Of a stretch of DNA of 26,117 nucleotides, positions 5,754 through 12,837 are shown in pieces. How positions within the stretch are numbered: position 1 is the first letter of the stretch; each line of letters begins with the position of its first letter. A program made the translations under genes and the position numbers. The notes beneath the pieces were generated by a model that saw only the letters and a program-made list of their open reading frames with translations, made no database searches and was not told where the DNA came from. Origin of the DNA: a virus; IMG/VR virus record IMGVR_UViG_3300034375_003172, positions 1 through 26,117 of that record. One strand, given 5' to 3'.

Positions 5754-8551
5754 AAGTGAGGACGGAATACTCTTTCCGGAAAGCATATGGATCAGTACAA
5801 AAAGTCATTCAGACTTCAGGCGATGCTATTGGGATTTGTGATACTGGCACTTGGGGTCATGTCCCCTTCAGCAGTGCATGCAGAAAAGCAGGAAAGAAAC
5901 CCCTGCTCGGTGTCGAGATTGGAGTTGTCGCAGAGCCAACAGAGCGGACAAAGCAAGCTACAAATTTCATGTCATTCATCGCAAGAACAAACGCAGGATT
6001 GCAAGAGCTCTACGAGCTCGTGTCAAAAAGCACCAGCAATGACAACTTTTACTACTTCAATCGTTTGGGCTACTCTGACCTTTTTGATATCAGCGATGAT
6101 ATTCTGATCTTGACTGGGACTAACCCAGATTGGGGTCTGTTGCCATCGATAAAGAAAGACACGATGTTTGTTGAGCTCAACCCTATGAGTTCACCAAAAG
6201 CACTGGAGATGGCCAATAAAAAAGGTTTACGAGTTGTAGCCACTAGTGACAACTATTTCCCATCAGTAAAAGACAGGAAGGCATATGAGGTTTTGGTTGG
6301 CCGCAACAGGACAGACCGAACAGCTCCGATGCACATAATGAATGAGTGGGAGTGGAAGTCTGCGTTGCCTTGGGCACCACAAGAGGCCATTGACAATACC
6401 TATGTTGTTGCTGAGATGTGTAACGCAAACCTGCCGACAGCACAGATGGTTTCTTTTGATGCTCAAAAGACACTGCGTGAGATGTGTCAAGAAGGTGCTC
6501 CCCCAAGAGGTGTTGATCTGTCTGATCCAGAATACTCAGCTCGCCTAGACAGAGAGCTGCAACTGATTGCTGAGAAAAAGTTTGAGGATTACTTCTATGT
6601 AATCGCTGACATGATCAACTACGCAAAAGAGCACATGCTTGTTGGACCAGCACGAGGATCATCTGCTGGCTCTTTGGTTTGCTACTTGATAGGCATCACA
6701 GACATTGACCCGATCAAGCATGACCTACTGTTTGAACGATTCATTGACATCACTCGTGAGGATCTTCCGGACATCGACATCGACTTTCAGGACGACCGCA
6801 GAGAAATGGTGTTCGAATATCTCAGGCAAAAGTACGGAGCAGAGAAGGTTGCTCACCTTGGGACTGTGTCTCGCTACAAAGCCAAGAGCACTATCGCAGA
6901 GGTTGCCAAAGAGCTAGGCATCCCTGCTTGGGAAGTGAATGATCTGAAAGGAGCAATCATTGAGCGCAGCACAGGCGACTCTCGTGCAGCATTCTGTATC
7001 CTTGATACATTCAACGAGCTTGATGTTGGTCGGCAGGTTCTTGAAAAGTACCCACAAATGAAGATTGCCGCAGATATGGAAAATCATGCTCGGCACTCTG
7101 GGGTTCATGCGGCAGGGATTCTCGTCACAGAAGAGCCAGTCAGCAAGTATTGTTCTGTCAACTCTCAGACTGGTGCAGCACAGATAGACAAGAAAGATGC
7201 AGAATCGCTAAATTTGCTCAAAATCGATGCTCTTGGGCTCAGAACCTTGTCAGTACTGCAGGATGTCCTGGATCAAGTTGGTTGGACGAGGGATCAGATC
7301 GTCAACTACCAACTGGAAGACCCAGAGGCTTTTGCTATCCTTAATGATGAGAAATACGCTGGGATATTTCAGTTTGAGGGCTACGCACTTCAATCTGTGA
7401 CCCGTCAGATGAAGGTGCACAAGTTTGAGGACATCGCAGCAATCACTGCGTTGGCTCGTCCTGGACCACTCAACTCAGGAGGCACGACAGAGTACATCAA
7501 ACGCCACACAGGTGCAGCTCCTGTTCAGTACTTGCACCCTTTGACAGAAGGCATCACCAAAGTGACCAATGGTGTTGTGGTTTATCAAGAGCAGGTCATG
7601 ACTATCGGTCGTGATGTCGGCAAGCTCTCTTGGGAGGACGTTTCGACGTTACGGAAGGCCATGAGTAAGTCTCTCGGAAAAGAGTTCTTTGACACTTTTT
7701 GGGAGAAGTTCAAGGTTGGTGCTGCAGAGAATGGCATTGAAGAAGATCAAGCACAGCGCATCTGGGATAACATCAACACAATGGGGTCTTGGGCATTCAA
7801 CAGATCTCATGCGATTGCGTACGGATTGTTGAGCTACTGGTGCTGTGTTCTCAAGGCAAAGTTCCCTCTCGAGTTTGCAGCTGCATGTTTGCGCAATGTG
7901 AAGGACGACGAGCAGGGAATCAGGCTTTTGCGGGAAGTTGTCAAGGAAGGCTTGAGCTACAAGCCATATGACAAGTTCAAGTCAACACAGAACTGGTCTG
8001 TTCAAGATGGCGAGTTGATCGGTGGCCTGATCGGAATCAAGGGCATTGGTCCTAAAATGGCCGAGGACATCGTTTTCCGCAGGGAGATGTGCCAACCCCT
8101 GACCCCAAGACAAAACAAGCTCCTGGACGAAGGGGAGACGCCATACGACGATATTTTTGAGTGCGAGCGCAGATTCGGACACATAAAGGCCAATCCACAA
8201 GACCATAACATCGTTTCTCCGATCACAGACATTGTCGATCTGGATGGGGACAATCCAGGAATGTTCGTGTTCTTCGGCAAGCTCAAAGAGAAGAACTTGC
8301 GAGACATGAACGAGACAGTCAACCTAGCCAAGCGTGGCGGACGCAGAGTTGATCGCAACAACCTGTGGCTGAACGTCACTTTTGAAGATGACACTGGACC
8401 AATCATTTGCACCATTGATCGCTTCAAATATGACAAGATGGGCAAGCCCATTGTTGAGGACGGCAGATTGGGTGATTGGTATCTGATAAAAGGCCAAATC
8501 AAGGCTGGCTTCAGAAAAATTTATGTCGACAAATGGCGTAAGCTCACATAA
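5741..8551 (+). CDS. dnaE: C-family DNA polymerase (DNA polymerase III alpha/DnaE-like)
   Basis: The main replicase, 936 aa compared with about 1160 in E. coli DnaE. The order is: N-terminal PHP domain (1 to about 210); palm with GPARGSSAGSL (302-312), PDIDIDF with D344/D346/D348 holding the catalytic aspartates, and KIDALGLRTL with D496 as the third; thumb/fingers with VVYQEQVMTI and GLLSYWCCVLKAKFP; helix-hairpin-helix IGGLIGIKGIGPKMAE; and a shortened OB-like C-terminus. The PHP metal-binding His positions seem lost (TEYSFRKA for HxH, ICDTGTWG for TDH, ATSDNYFP near the third site). Proofreading therefore probably comes from the DEDDh exonuclease just upstream. The start at 5741 lies inside the micro-peptide gene. 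Confidence 0.95.
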   Translation: MLNIKVRTEYSFRKAYGSVQKVIQTSGDAIGICDTGTWGHVPFSSACRKAGKKPLLGVEIGVVAEPTERTKQATNFMSFIARTNAGLQELYELVSKSTSNDNFYYFNRLGYSDLFDISDDILILTGTNPDWGLLPSIKKDTMFVELNPMSSPKALEMANKKGLRVVATSDNYFPSVKDRKAYEVLVGRNRTDRTAPMHIMNEWEWKSALPWAPQEAIDNTYVVAEMCNANLPTAQMVSFDAQKTLREMCQEGAPPRGVDLSDPEYSARLDRELQLIAEKKFEDYFYVIADMINYAKEHMLVGPARGSSAGSLVCYLIGITDIDPIKHDLLFERFIDITREDLPDIDIDFQDDRREMVFEYLRQKYGAEKVAHLGTVSRYKAKSTIAEVAKELGIPAWEVNDLKGAIIERSTGDSRAAFCILDTFNELDVGRQVLEKYPQMKIAADMENHARHSGVHAAGILVTEEPVSKYCSVNSQTGAAQIDKKDAESLNLLKIDALGLRTLSVLQDVLDQVGWTRDQIVNYQLEDPEAFAILNDEKYAGIFQFEGYALQSVTRQMKVHKFEDIAAITALARPGPLNSGGTTEYIKRHTGAAPVQYLHPLTEGITKVTNGVVVYQEQVMTIGRDVGKLSWEDVSTLRKAMSKSLGKEFFDTFWEKFKVGAAENGIEEDQAQRIWDNINTMGSWAFNRSHAIAYGLLSYWCCVLKAKFPLEFAAACLRNVKDDEQGIRLLREVVKEGLSYKPYDKFKSTQNWSVQDGELIGGLIGIKGIGPKMAEDIVFRREMCQPLTPRQNKLLDEGETPYDDIFECERRFGHIKANPQDHNIVSPITDIVDLDGDNPGMFVFFGKLKEKNLRDMNETVNLAKRGGRRVDRNNLWLNVTFEDDTGPIICTIDRFKYDKMGKPIVEDGRLGDWYLIKGQIKAGFRKIYVDKWRKLT

Positions 8552-8557
8552 GTCTTT

Positions 8558-8573
8558 GTTTTTGATCAAAAAC
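8558..8573. promoter_or_regulatory. Palindrome GTTTTTGATCAAAAAC upstream of P3
   Basis: A perfect 16-bp palindrome beginning 7 bp after the polymerase stop. Its centre is 35.5 bp before the first base of the P3 -35 box, exactly the distance of the TTATTGATCAATAA palindrome from P5. Both share the core TTGATCAA. The stem is too AT-rich for a good terminator, so an activator or repressor site is more likely. Confidence 0.55.
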
Positions 8574-8600
8574 TATTTTTAATTATTTTTGACAAAATTG

Positions 8601-8648
8601 TTGCTTTTTTAGTTGAGATCACCGATAATAACTGTATTGAGAAAGGAG
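8601..8648 (+). promoter_or_regulatory. Promoter P3 (class A) with conserved leader
   Basis: -35 TTGCTT (8601-8606), a 17-bp spacer and -10 GATAAT (8624-8629), then AACTGTATTGAGAAAGGAG. Upstream TTTTTGACAAAATTG is the same as at P5. It drives the gene at 8655 after the polymerase. Confidence 0.85.
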
Positions 8649-8654
8649 CACATT

Positions 8655-9053
8655 ATGTCAGAACTGTTGAAGCACATCGAATCTTTAAATGCCCATGCTG
8701 ATCTTATGATGGAGCAGGAGCCAGGACTTTGGATGTCAAAGTGGACGGACGACTTGTCACATTGGAATGACATGGGTATTTTCACTGTTGAGGACTTTGA
8801 GCGCAACTCGTTGATCAACAACATCAGCGATGCTTCCAAAGAGCTGTATGGTTGCCGTCTTCGCCTTGAGTGGGATGAAATGTCAATTGAGCGTATGAAG
8901 GAAATGTATGCGAACATTTGCCATCAGCTCAACGAGCAGTATGAGGCAGAGAAAGAAGCTGAAGCTCTTGCTGCCGAGTGGAAGAAAGGTCTTCCTGATG
9001 ACTGTGAGCCTCTTCCTTACGAAGAGTATGCGTACCTAGAGGCTCAATGTTGA
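8655..9053 (+). CDS. Conserved hypothetical phage protein (132 aa)
   Basis: Starts at ATG 8655 behind P3, 6 nt after GGAG. The sequence is helical and acidic. WTDDLSHWNDMGIFTVEDFE and DASKELYGCRLRLEWDEMSI resemble a small domain common in phage genomes (D-hW-GI-T-eDFE followed by K-lYG-R-R), of unknown function. A Glu-rich helix (EQYEAEKEAEALAAEW) follows. The stop codon lies inside a 10-bp hairpin. It was placed first after a strong promoter, so it is probably abundant early in infection, but nothing shows what it does. Confidence 0.75.
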   Translation: MSELLKHIESLNAHADLMMEQEPGLWMSKWTDDLSHWNDMGIFTVEDFERNSLINNISDASKELYGCRLRLEWDEMSIERMKEMYANICHQLNEQYEAEKEAEALAAEWKKGLPDDCEPLPYEEYAYLEAQC

Positions 9054-9062
9054 GCCTCTTTT
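9038..9062 (+). terminator. Stem-loop at stop codon, possible leaky terminator
   Basis: AGAGGCTCAA-TG-TTGAGCCTCT is a perfect 10-bp inverted repeat followed by a short T run (TTTT, 9059-9062). The TGA stop (9051-9053) is inside the stem. The next gene starts 18 bp later with no promoter visible, so any termination must be partial; it may set the ratio of the two proteins or be an RNA-processing site. Confidence 0.6.
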
Positions 9063-9080
9063 GAGAGAAAGGAAATTATC

Positions 9081-9317
9081 ATGAGCAACGAAGTTTATTG
9101 GGCATTATTCATCGACGACGATTTCGATGGCTATTTCGAATCTGTTGAAGAGGCTAACAAGAAAGGCGAAGAGTCTGGCATGGATTTCTACGTCGAAGAG
9201 CGCGTTGACGAGCCTGACCAGTTTAACAGTGATGCTGAGGCTGATGCCGATGCGCTTGCGTCAGCAGGTTGGGGAACTGATGAAGACTATGGCTACTATG
9301 GCGGGGAGGACTACTGA
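9081..9317 (+). CDS. Very acidic small protein (78 aa), possible DNA mimic
   Basis: By my count 25 of 78 residues are Asp/Glu and only 3 are Lys/Arg, a net charge near -22. The protein opens with a beta-strand (EVYWALFIDDDFDGYF) and ends in an aromatic, Gly/Asp-rich tail (GTDEDYGYYGGEDY). The SD is AGAAAGGA before ATG 9081. Phage proteins this acidic sometimes imitate DNA to block restriction or other DNA-binding enzymes (Ocr of T7 is the known case); there is no sequence similarity to Ocr that I can see. A simple unknown acidic protein is equally possible. Confidence 0.7.
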   Translation: MSNEVYWALFIDDDFDGYFESVEEANKKGEESGMDFYVEERVDEPDQFNSDAEADADALASAGWGTDEDYGYYGGEDY

Positions 9318-9344
9318 TGTATCGTTTTAATTTGAAAATAGTTG

Positions 9345-9391
9345 TTGACTTTTTAGTCAGTTTGTAAGATAATATACATATTGAGAAAGGA
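9345..9391 (+). promoter_or_regulatory. Promoter P4 (class B) with conserved leader
   Basis: -35 TTGACT (9345-9350), a 17-bp spacer and -10 GATAAT (9368-9373), then ATACATATTGAGAAAGGAG. It is a near copy of P2 8.5 kb away and drives the candidate protease at 9399. Confidence 0.85.
9346..9359. promoter_or_regulatory. Candidate operator on P4: TGACT-TTTT-AGTCA
   Basis: An inverted repeat with 5-bp arms sits on the -35 box, in the same position as TGACTA-TT-TAGTCA on P2. Keeping the arms while the centre changed suggests selection on a dimer-binding site; this is inference. Confidence 0.5.
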
Positions 9392-9398
9392 GCACATT

Positions 9399-9893
9399 AT
9401 GAAACATACACCATCCCGTCGCCAAGTAACTGATCGTCTCGGAAACCTCCGTAAGACGTGGTGTGGCCCATATGCCTTGGCAGTTGTTGCAGGCAAGACC
9501 TACGAGTTTGCCTACCAGATGCTGAAGCAGATCCGTGGCAAGCGTCATGCTTGTGGTGTCTACAACACCAACATGGATAAGGCTTTTGGCTTCTGTGGCC
9601 TCAAGGCTGAGTTTGTCAAGGCTGAGAAGCGTTGCAATCTTCGCAAGTACATTGATGAGTACTTGGCTCCCAACAAGCTGTACATCATCAACATCACTCG
9701 CCACTATGTGGTAGTTGATACCCGCGATCATACCACGATCGACAACCAGAACCCTGAGTGGGTTCCTACCGAGAACAGCAAGCACCTCCGCTGTCTCGTA
9801 CAGTGTGTTGCTGAGATCAAGAATCCAGCAATCGAGCCTCTGCACCAGAACGCAGAGTTCGACTTCGGATTGACCAACTGGAAGAGCGCGTAA
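9399..9893 (+). CDS. Papain/C39-like cysteine peptidase-fold protein
   Basis: 164 aa; start ATG 9399 behind P4. WCGPYALAVVAG (21-32) has the Cys at the head of a hydrophobic helix, as in C39/papain-type peptidases. RHYVVVDTRDHTTIDNQ (101-117) supplies the matching His (H102) and Asp (D115) in paired strands. The triad C22-H102-D115 is therefore complete in order and spacing, though no database check was possible. There is no transporter domain and no signal peptide, so it would act in the host cytoplasm. It has its own promoter and is far from the virion genes, which suggests a host-takeover or regulatory role rather than head maturation. It ends in TAATG. Confidence 0.6.
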   Translation: MKHTPSRRQVTDRLGNLRKTWCGPYALAVVAGKTYEFAYQMLKQIRGKRHACGVYNTNMDKAFGFCGLKAEFVKAEKRCNLRKYIDEYLAPNKLYIINITRHYVVVDTRDHTTIDNQNPEWVPTENSKHLRCLVQCVAEIKNPAIEPLHQNAEFDFGLTNWKSA

Positions 9894-10204
9894 TGCGCTC
9901 GACCATTCCTCTGGTAGAGGATTTCGTGATTGAAGACATGACCCACTGGCCAGAATATGACTGTGGGTTTTCCATTTTGGCTCGCATGGAAAATGGCGAT
10001 ATCTGGATCAGCAACTGGCTGTTGGCAGATTGGGAAGAAGCATTCAAGCACATGGAGATAATATCTAGCATTCACAAAAAGCAGTATGAAAACAAGCCTG
10101 ATGGAATCCTTCACCACTTCAAGTTCAATGGTTGGACAAAAGCAAAGCACAAATGGATTCGTCTTGATGAGATGAACATTCCAACGTTCGGAAGAGCTAA
10201 GTAG
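9893..10204 (+). CDS. Hypothetical protein (103 aa)
   Basis: Not recognised. It starts in the TAATG overlap with the candidate peptidase, so it is co-translated and may be its partner. It is rich in Trp (six by count) and His, with FSILARMENGDIWISNWLLADWEEAFKH style alternating strands and helices that suggest one compact domain. No known motif, membrane segment or signal peptide was found. It ends just before a palindrome and promoter P5. Confidence 0.65.
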   Translation: MRSTIPLVEDFVIEDMTHWPEYDCGFSILARMENGDIWISNWLLADWEEAFKHMEIISSIHKKQYENKPDGILHHFKFNGWTKAKHKWIRLDEMNIPTFGRAK

Positions 10205-10207
10205 CTG

Positions 10208-10221
10208 TTATTGATCAATAA
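10208..10221. promoter_or_regulatory. Palindrome TTATTGATCAATAA upstream of P5
   Basis: A perfect 14-bp palindrome 3 bp after the previous stop. It shares the core TTGATCAA with the site before P3, and its centre is again 35.5 bp before the first base of the -35 box. Confidence 0.55.
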
Positions 10222-10249
10222 AAAAGTTTATTTATTTTTGACAAAATTG

Positions 10250-10297
10250 TTGCTTTTTGTCACAAGATCAACGATAATAATACTATTGAGAAAGGAG
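10250..10297 (+). promoter_or_regulatory. Promoter P5 (class A) with conserved leader
   Basis: -35 TTGCTT (10250-10255), a 17-bp spacer and -10 GATAAT (10273-10278), then AATACTATTGAGAAAGGAG. Upstream TTTTTGACAAAATTG equals that of P3. It drives the three-gene unit OB-fold protein, SNF2 helicase and nuclease. Confidence 0.85.
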
Positions 10298-10303
10298 ATT
10301 ACC

Positions 10304-11143
10304 ATGGCACGATATGTTTACTACACACTTCAGACTGGGGCTAAAGACGCGATGTTCGGTATGTGGCGTATGCATTATAGTCAAGACGACAACTTCTGCA
10401 CTTACCCTAGCTATGTGCAAAACATTGCTGCGCACCCTGATGAGGCCAATGCCAAAGCTCAGGCTTTCATTGATGCCAAGAACGCCAAGGATAATACTTG
10501 GGAGCACGTTCTGGTTGAGCCAGCTGAGTTCGAGCGTAACAAAATTGACTATGGCCCAATTGCCATCAAGAATCAGGAGCTTGTTAACAGCCTCCGTATT
10601 GACGGCAAGATTCCTTTCGGAAAGCACGTCAACAAGCCTATCGTTGATCTTGCCAAAGAGAATGTTGGCTATTTGCTTTGGGTGATCAACACCTTCAATG
10701 AAAAGTGGGCTGACTACTTTTCTGACTCAACCTCTGTGAACCCAACAGATGTCCTTGATGTTGCTTGCAAAACCAGCACCAAGCTGACAGTGCTTGAAGC
10801 TCTTGCGATTGTTCTGGTCGAGATGGATCAGGATGGCTTGATTGAGCTTGCTGTTGAAGCTAACAGCGATGCTCCTCGCAGTGAGCACATTGGCTCTATC
10901 GGTGATAAAATCACTGTGGTCGTTACTGTCAACTCAATTCAAGAGAAAGGCACAGACTACGGTTGGACTTACTCTTACAAGTGCACTGACACTAACAGCA
11001 ACTATGTCGGTTTCAAAACAGTTGCCAAGTCTTTCTCTGAAGTCAAGGTTGGTGATCAAATCACTGTTGAGGGAACTGTCAGCTATCATGGCGAGTATCA
11101 CCGCCAGAAGCGCACCTACCTCAAGAGGGTCAAGTGCCTATGA
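10304..11143 (+). CDS. DUF3820-like plus OB-fold protein, likely DNA-binding replication/recombination factor
   Basis: 279 aa; ATG 10304 follows the P5 leader. Around residues 103-130, IPFGKHVNKPIVDLAKENVG and YLLWVI match the (M/I)PFGKhkgkpi--p-dYLlWl motif of the DUF3820/exonuclease X C-terminal module, seen in many DNA-metabolism proteins. Residues about 200-279 look like an OB fold (IGDKITVVVTVNSI, then VGDQITVEGTVSYHGEY and a basic end RQKRTYLKRVKC), which would suit single-strand DNA or nucleic-acid binding. No nuclease active site is evident. The stop overlaps the SNF2 gene start (ATGA), so the two are made together. Confidence 0.65.
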   Translation: MARYVYYTLQTGAKDAMFGMWRMHYSQDDNFCTYPSYVQNIAAHPDEANAKAQAFIDAKNAKDNTWEHVLVEPAEFERNKIDYGPIAIKNQELVNSLRIDGKIPFGKHVNKPIVDLAKENVGYLLWVINTFNEKWADYFSDSTSVNPTDVLDVACKTSTKLTVLEALAIVLVEMDQDGLIELAVEANSDAPRSEHIGSIGDKITVVVTVNSIQEKGTDYGWTYSYKCTDTNSNYVGFKTVAKSFSEVKVGDQITVEGTVSYHGEYHRQKRTYLKRVKCL

Positions 11144-12837
11144 TCATAACGAAGGCTCATGGCAAACTGTGTCTGGCTCGCGTGAAGCTGGACACAAGTT
11201 CAATCAATGTTTTGTCGAGCCTTCCAGGATTCAAAAAGTGGGTTGGTCGTGACCTGCTTTTTGCCCCGACTGGAGCTAACCTAAAGATCCTCTGCAAACA
11301 TTGGCCAGATGCTGAGTGGGATGAAGAATCAAAGCGCATACTTGATGATTACATCACCTCCTTGAAGGAAGCCGAAAAGACTCGCAAAGATCGCGAAGAG
11401 TTTGAGCCTCCTAATGAGGACGATTTCAAATTCAAGACCAGACCTTTTGATCATCAGCGCAAAGCATTCTACATGAGTCGTGACAAAAAGAACTTTGCTC
11501 TGCTCATGGAGCAAGGGACTGGCAAAACAAAAGTCATCATTGATACTGCTGCATATCTCTACGCCAACAACAAAATTACAGCCTTAGTTGTTATCGCTCC
11601 CAATGGCGTTCACCGTAACTGGTTGAACAAAGAAATTCCAGAGCATCTTCCGGAGTGGTGTCCTCATGAGTCAATCTACTACTATTCCGGAATGAACAAA
11701 ACTCATATGAAAAAGTTTGACGATGTTCTTGGCTGTTCTGAGAAGCTAAAAATATTCAGCTTCAATGTTGAAGGATTCGTCAGCACCACAGCTGTCAAAT
11801 TTATTGAGAGAGCTTTGGTCAGCAACAAAACTCTTCTTGTCATTGATGAGAGCTCTCGGATAAAACGTCCAGGAGCAAAGCGAACAAAGACCATAACCAA
11901 GTTTGCTAAGTTCGCTGAATACCGCAGGATCATGACTGGGACTCCTGTAACAAAAGGACCAGAGGATGTCTACAGCCAGTTCAGGTTCCTTGACGACAAG
12001 ATTCTCGGATACGACAGCTTTTACTCTTTTAGAGCTCGCTATTGCATCATGGGTGGTTTTGAGAACAAACAGATCGTCTCTTATCAGAATCTCCCAGAGC
12101 TGACAAACAATATTGAAGGACATTCATTCAGAGTTCTCAAGAAAGATTGTCTGGATCTCCCAGATAAAATTTACCAGCGACACTACGTTGACCTCTCCCC
12201 AAAACAAAAGAAACTCTACGATCAGTTGCGTAAAGAGTTCATCGTTGAGATGGAAGGCAAAGAAATATCAGCCCCAGAGACAATCACAAGATTGCTCAGA
12301 CTTCAGCAGATAGTCTGTGGTTGGTTCCCTCAAGAAGATGGTACGATAGCTATTGATGAGAAAAATCCAAGAATGGAAGCTCTAAAAGAGATTTTGGAGA
12401 ACATTGAGCAGAAGGTCATCATATGGGCACGCTTTAAGGCTGATTTAAGAGCCATAGAGAGGCTGTTAGGAGACAAGGCTGTTGCTTACCATGGGGATGT
12501 GTCAAACGACGCCAGAGAGGACGCTGTAAAGCGTTTCCAGAACGACGATTCAATCCGTTACTTTATCGGACAGCCTCAGTCTGGTGGCATTGGCTTGACA
12601 TTGACTGCGGCAGAATATGCAATCTACTACTCTAACAGCTTTGATCTTGAGACTAGGCTGCAGTCTGAGGACAGATGTCACCGCATCGGGACAAAGAACA
12701 ACATAACATACATTGACATTGAAGCAAGCAAGACGATTGATACTAAAATCATCAAAGCATTGCGTGGGAAGAAAAACCTAGCTGATGTCGTTAACAATGA
12801 TCCTGTGTCATTATTCTTAGAGGTGAAGGATGAGTGA
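11140..12837 (+). CDS. SNF2-family DNA translocase/helicase
   Basis: 565 aa, two RecA-like domains. Walker A is GTGKTK (G126-K131), motif II is DESS (236-239), motif III is MTGTPVT, and domain 2 has VIIWARFKADLRAIE, QSGGIGLTL and QSEDRCHRIG (508-517) with the arginine fingers. A 100-residue N-terminal extension precedes the helicase core. SNF2 proteins move along duplex DNA; phage versions probably remodel replication or recombination intermediates or clear proteins from DNA. ATG 11140 is chosen because it overlaps the previous stop as ATGA; GTG 11134 is possible but less likely. It ends 8 bp inside the nuclease gene. Confidence 0.9.
   Translation: MIITKAHGKLCLARVKLDTSSINVLSSLPGFKKWVGRDLLFAPTGANLKILCKHWPDAEWDEESKRILDDYITSLKEAEKTRKDREEFEPPNEDDFKFKTRPFDHQRKAFYMSRDKKNFALLMEQGTGKTKVIIDTAAYLYANNKITALVVIAPNGVHRNWLNKEIPEHLPEWCPHESIYYYSGMNKTHMKKFDDVLGCSEKLKIFSFNVEGFVSTTAVKFIERALVSNKTLLVIDESSRIKRPGAKRTKTITKFAKFAEYRRIMTGTPVTKGPEDVYSQFRFLDDKILGYDSFYSFRARYCIMGGFENKQIVSYQNLPELTNNIEGHSFRVLKKDCLDLPDKIYQRHYVDLSPKQKKLYDQLRKEFIVEMEGKEISAPETITRLLRLQQIVCGWFPQEDGTIAIDEKNPRMEALKEILENIEQKVIIWARFKADLRAIERLLGDKAVAYHGDVSNDAREDAVKRFQNDDSIRYFIGQPQSGGIGLTLTAAEYAIYYSNSFDLETRLQSEDRCHRIGTKNNITYIDIEASKTIDTKIIKALRGKKNLADVVNNDPVSLFLEVKDE

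Noticed and set aside
8002-8502. 166-codon open frame on the - strand
   Set aside because: Antisense to the polymerase C-terminal region; Ser/Pro/Leu-rich composition typical of a reversed coding strand.
8558-8580. Palindrome after the polymerase gene as an intrinsic terminator
   Set aside because: The stem is almost all A/T with a 4-bp GATC centre and no loop, so it would be a very weak terminator; its fixed spacing to P3, matched at P5, fits a protein-binding site better.
9317-9367. 16-codon frame from the TGATG after the acidic gene
   Set aside because: It consists of the promoter P4 sequence itself and has no SD of its own beyond chance.
9357-9845. 162-codon open frame on the - strand
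   Set aside because: It lies fully opposite the candidate peptidase gene, starts without an SD, has no recognisable motif, and runs against the promoter-driven + strand genes.
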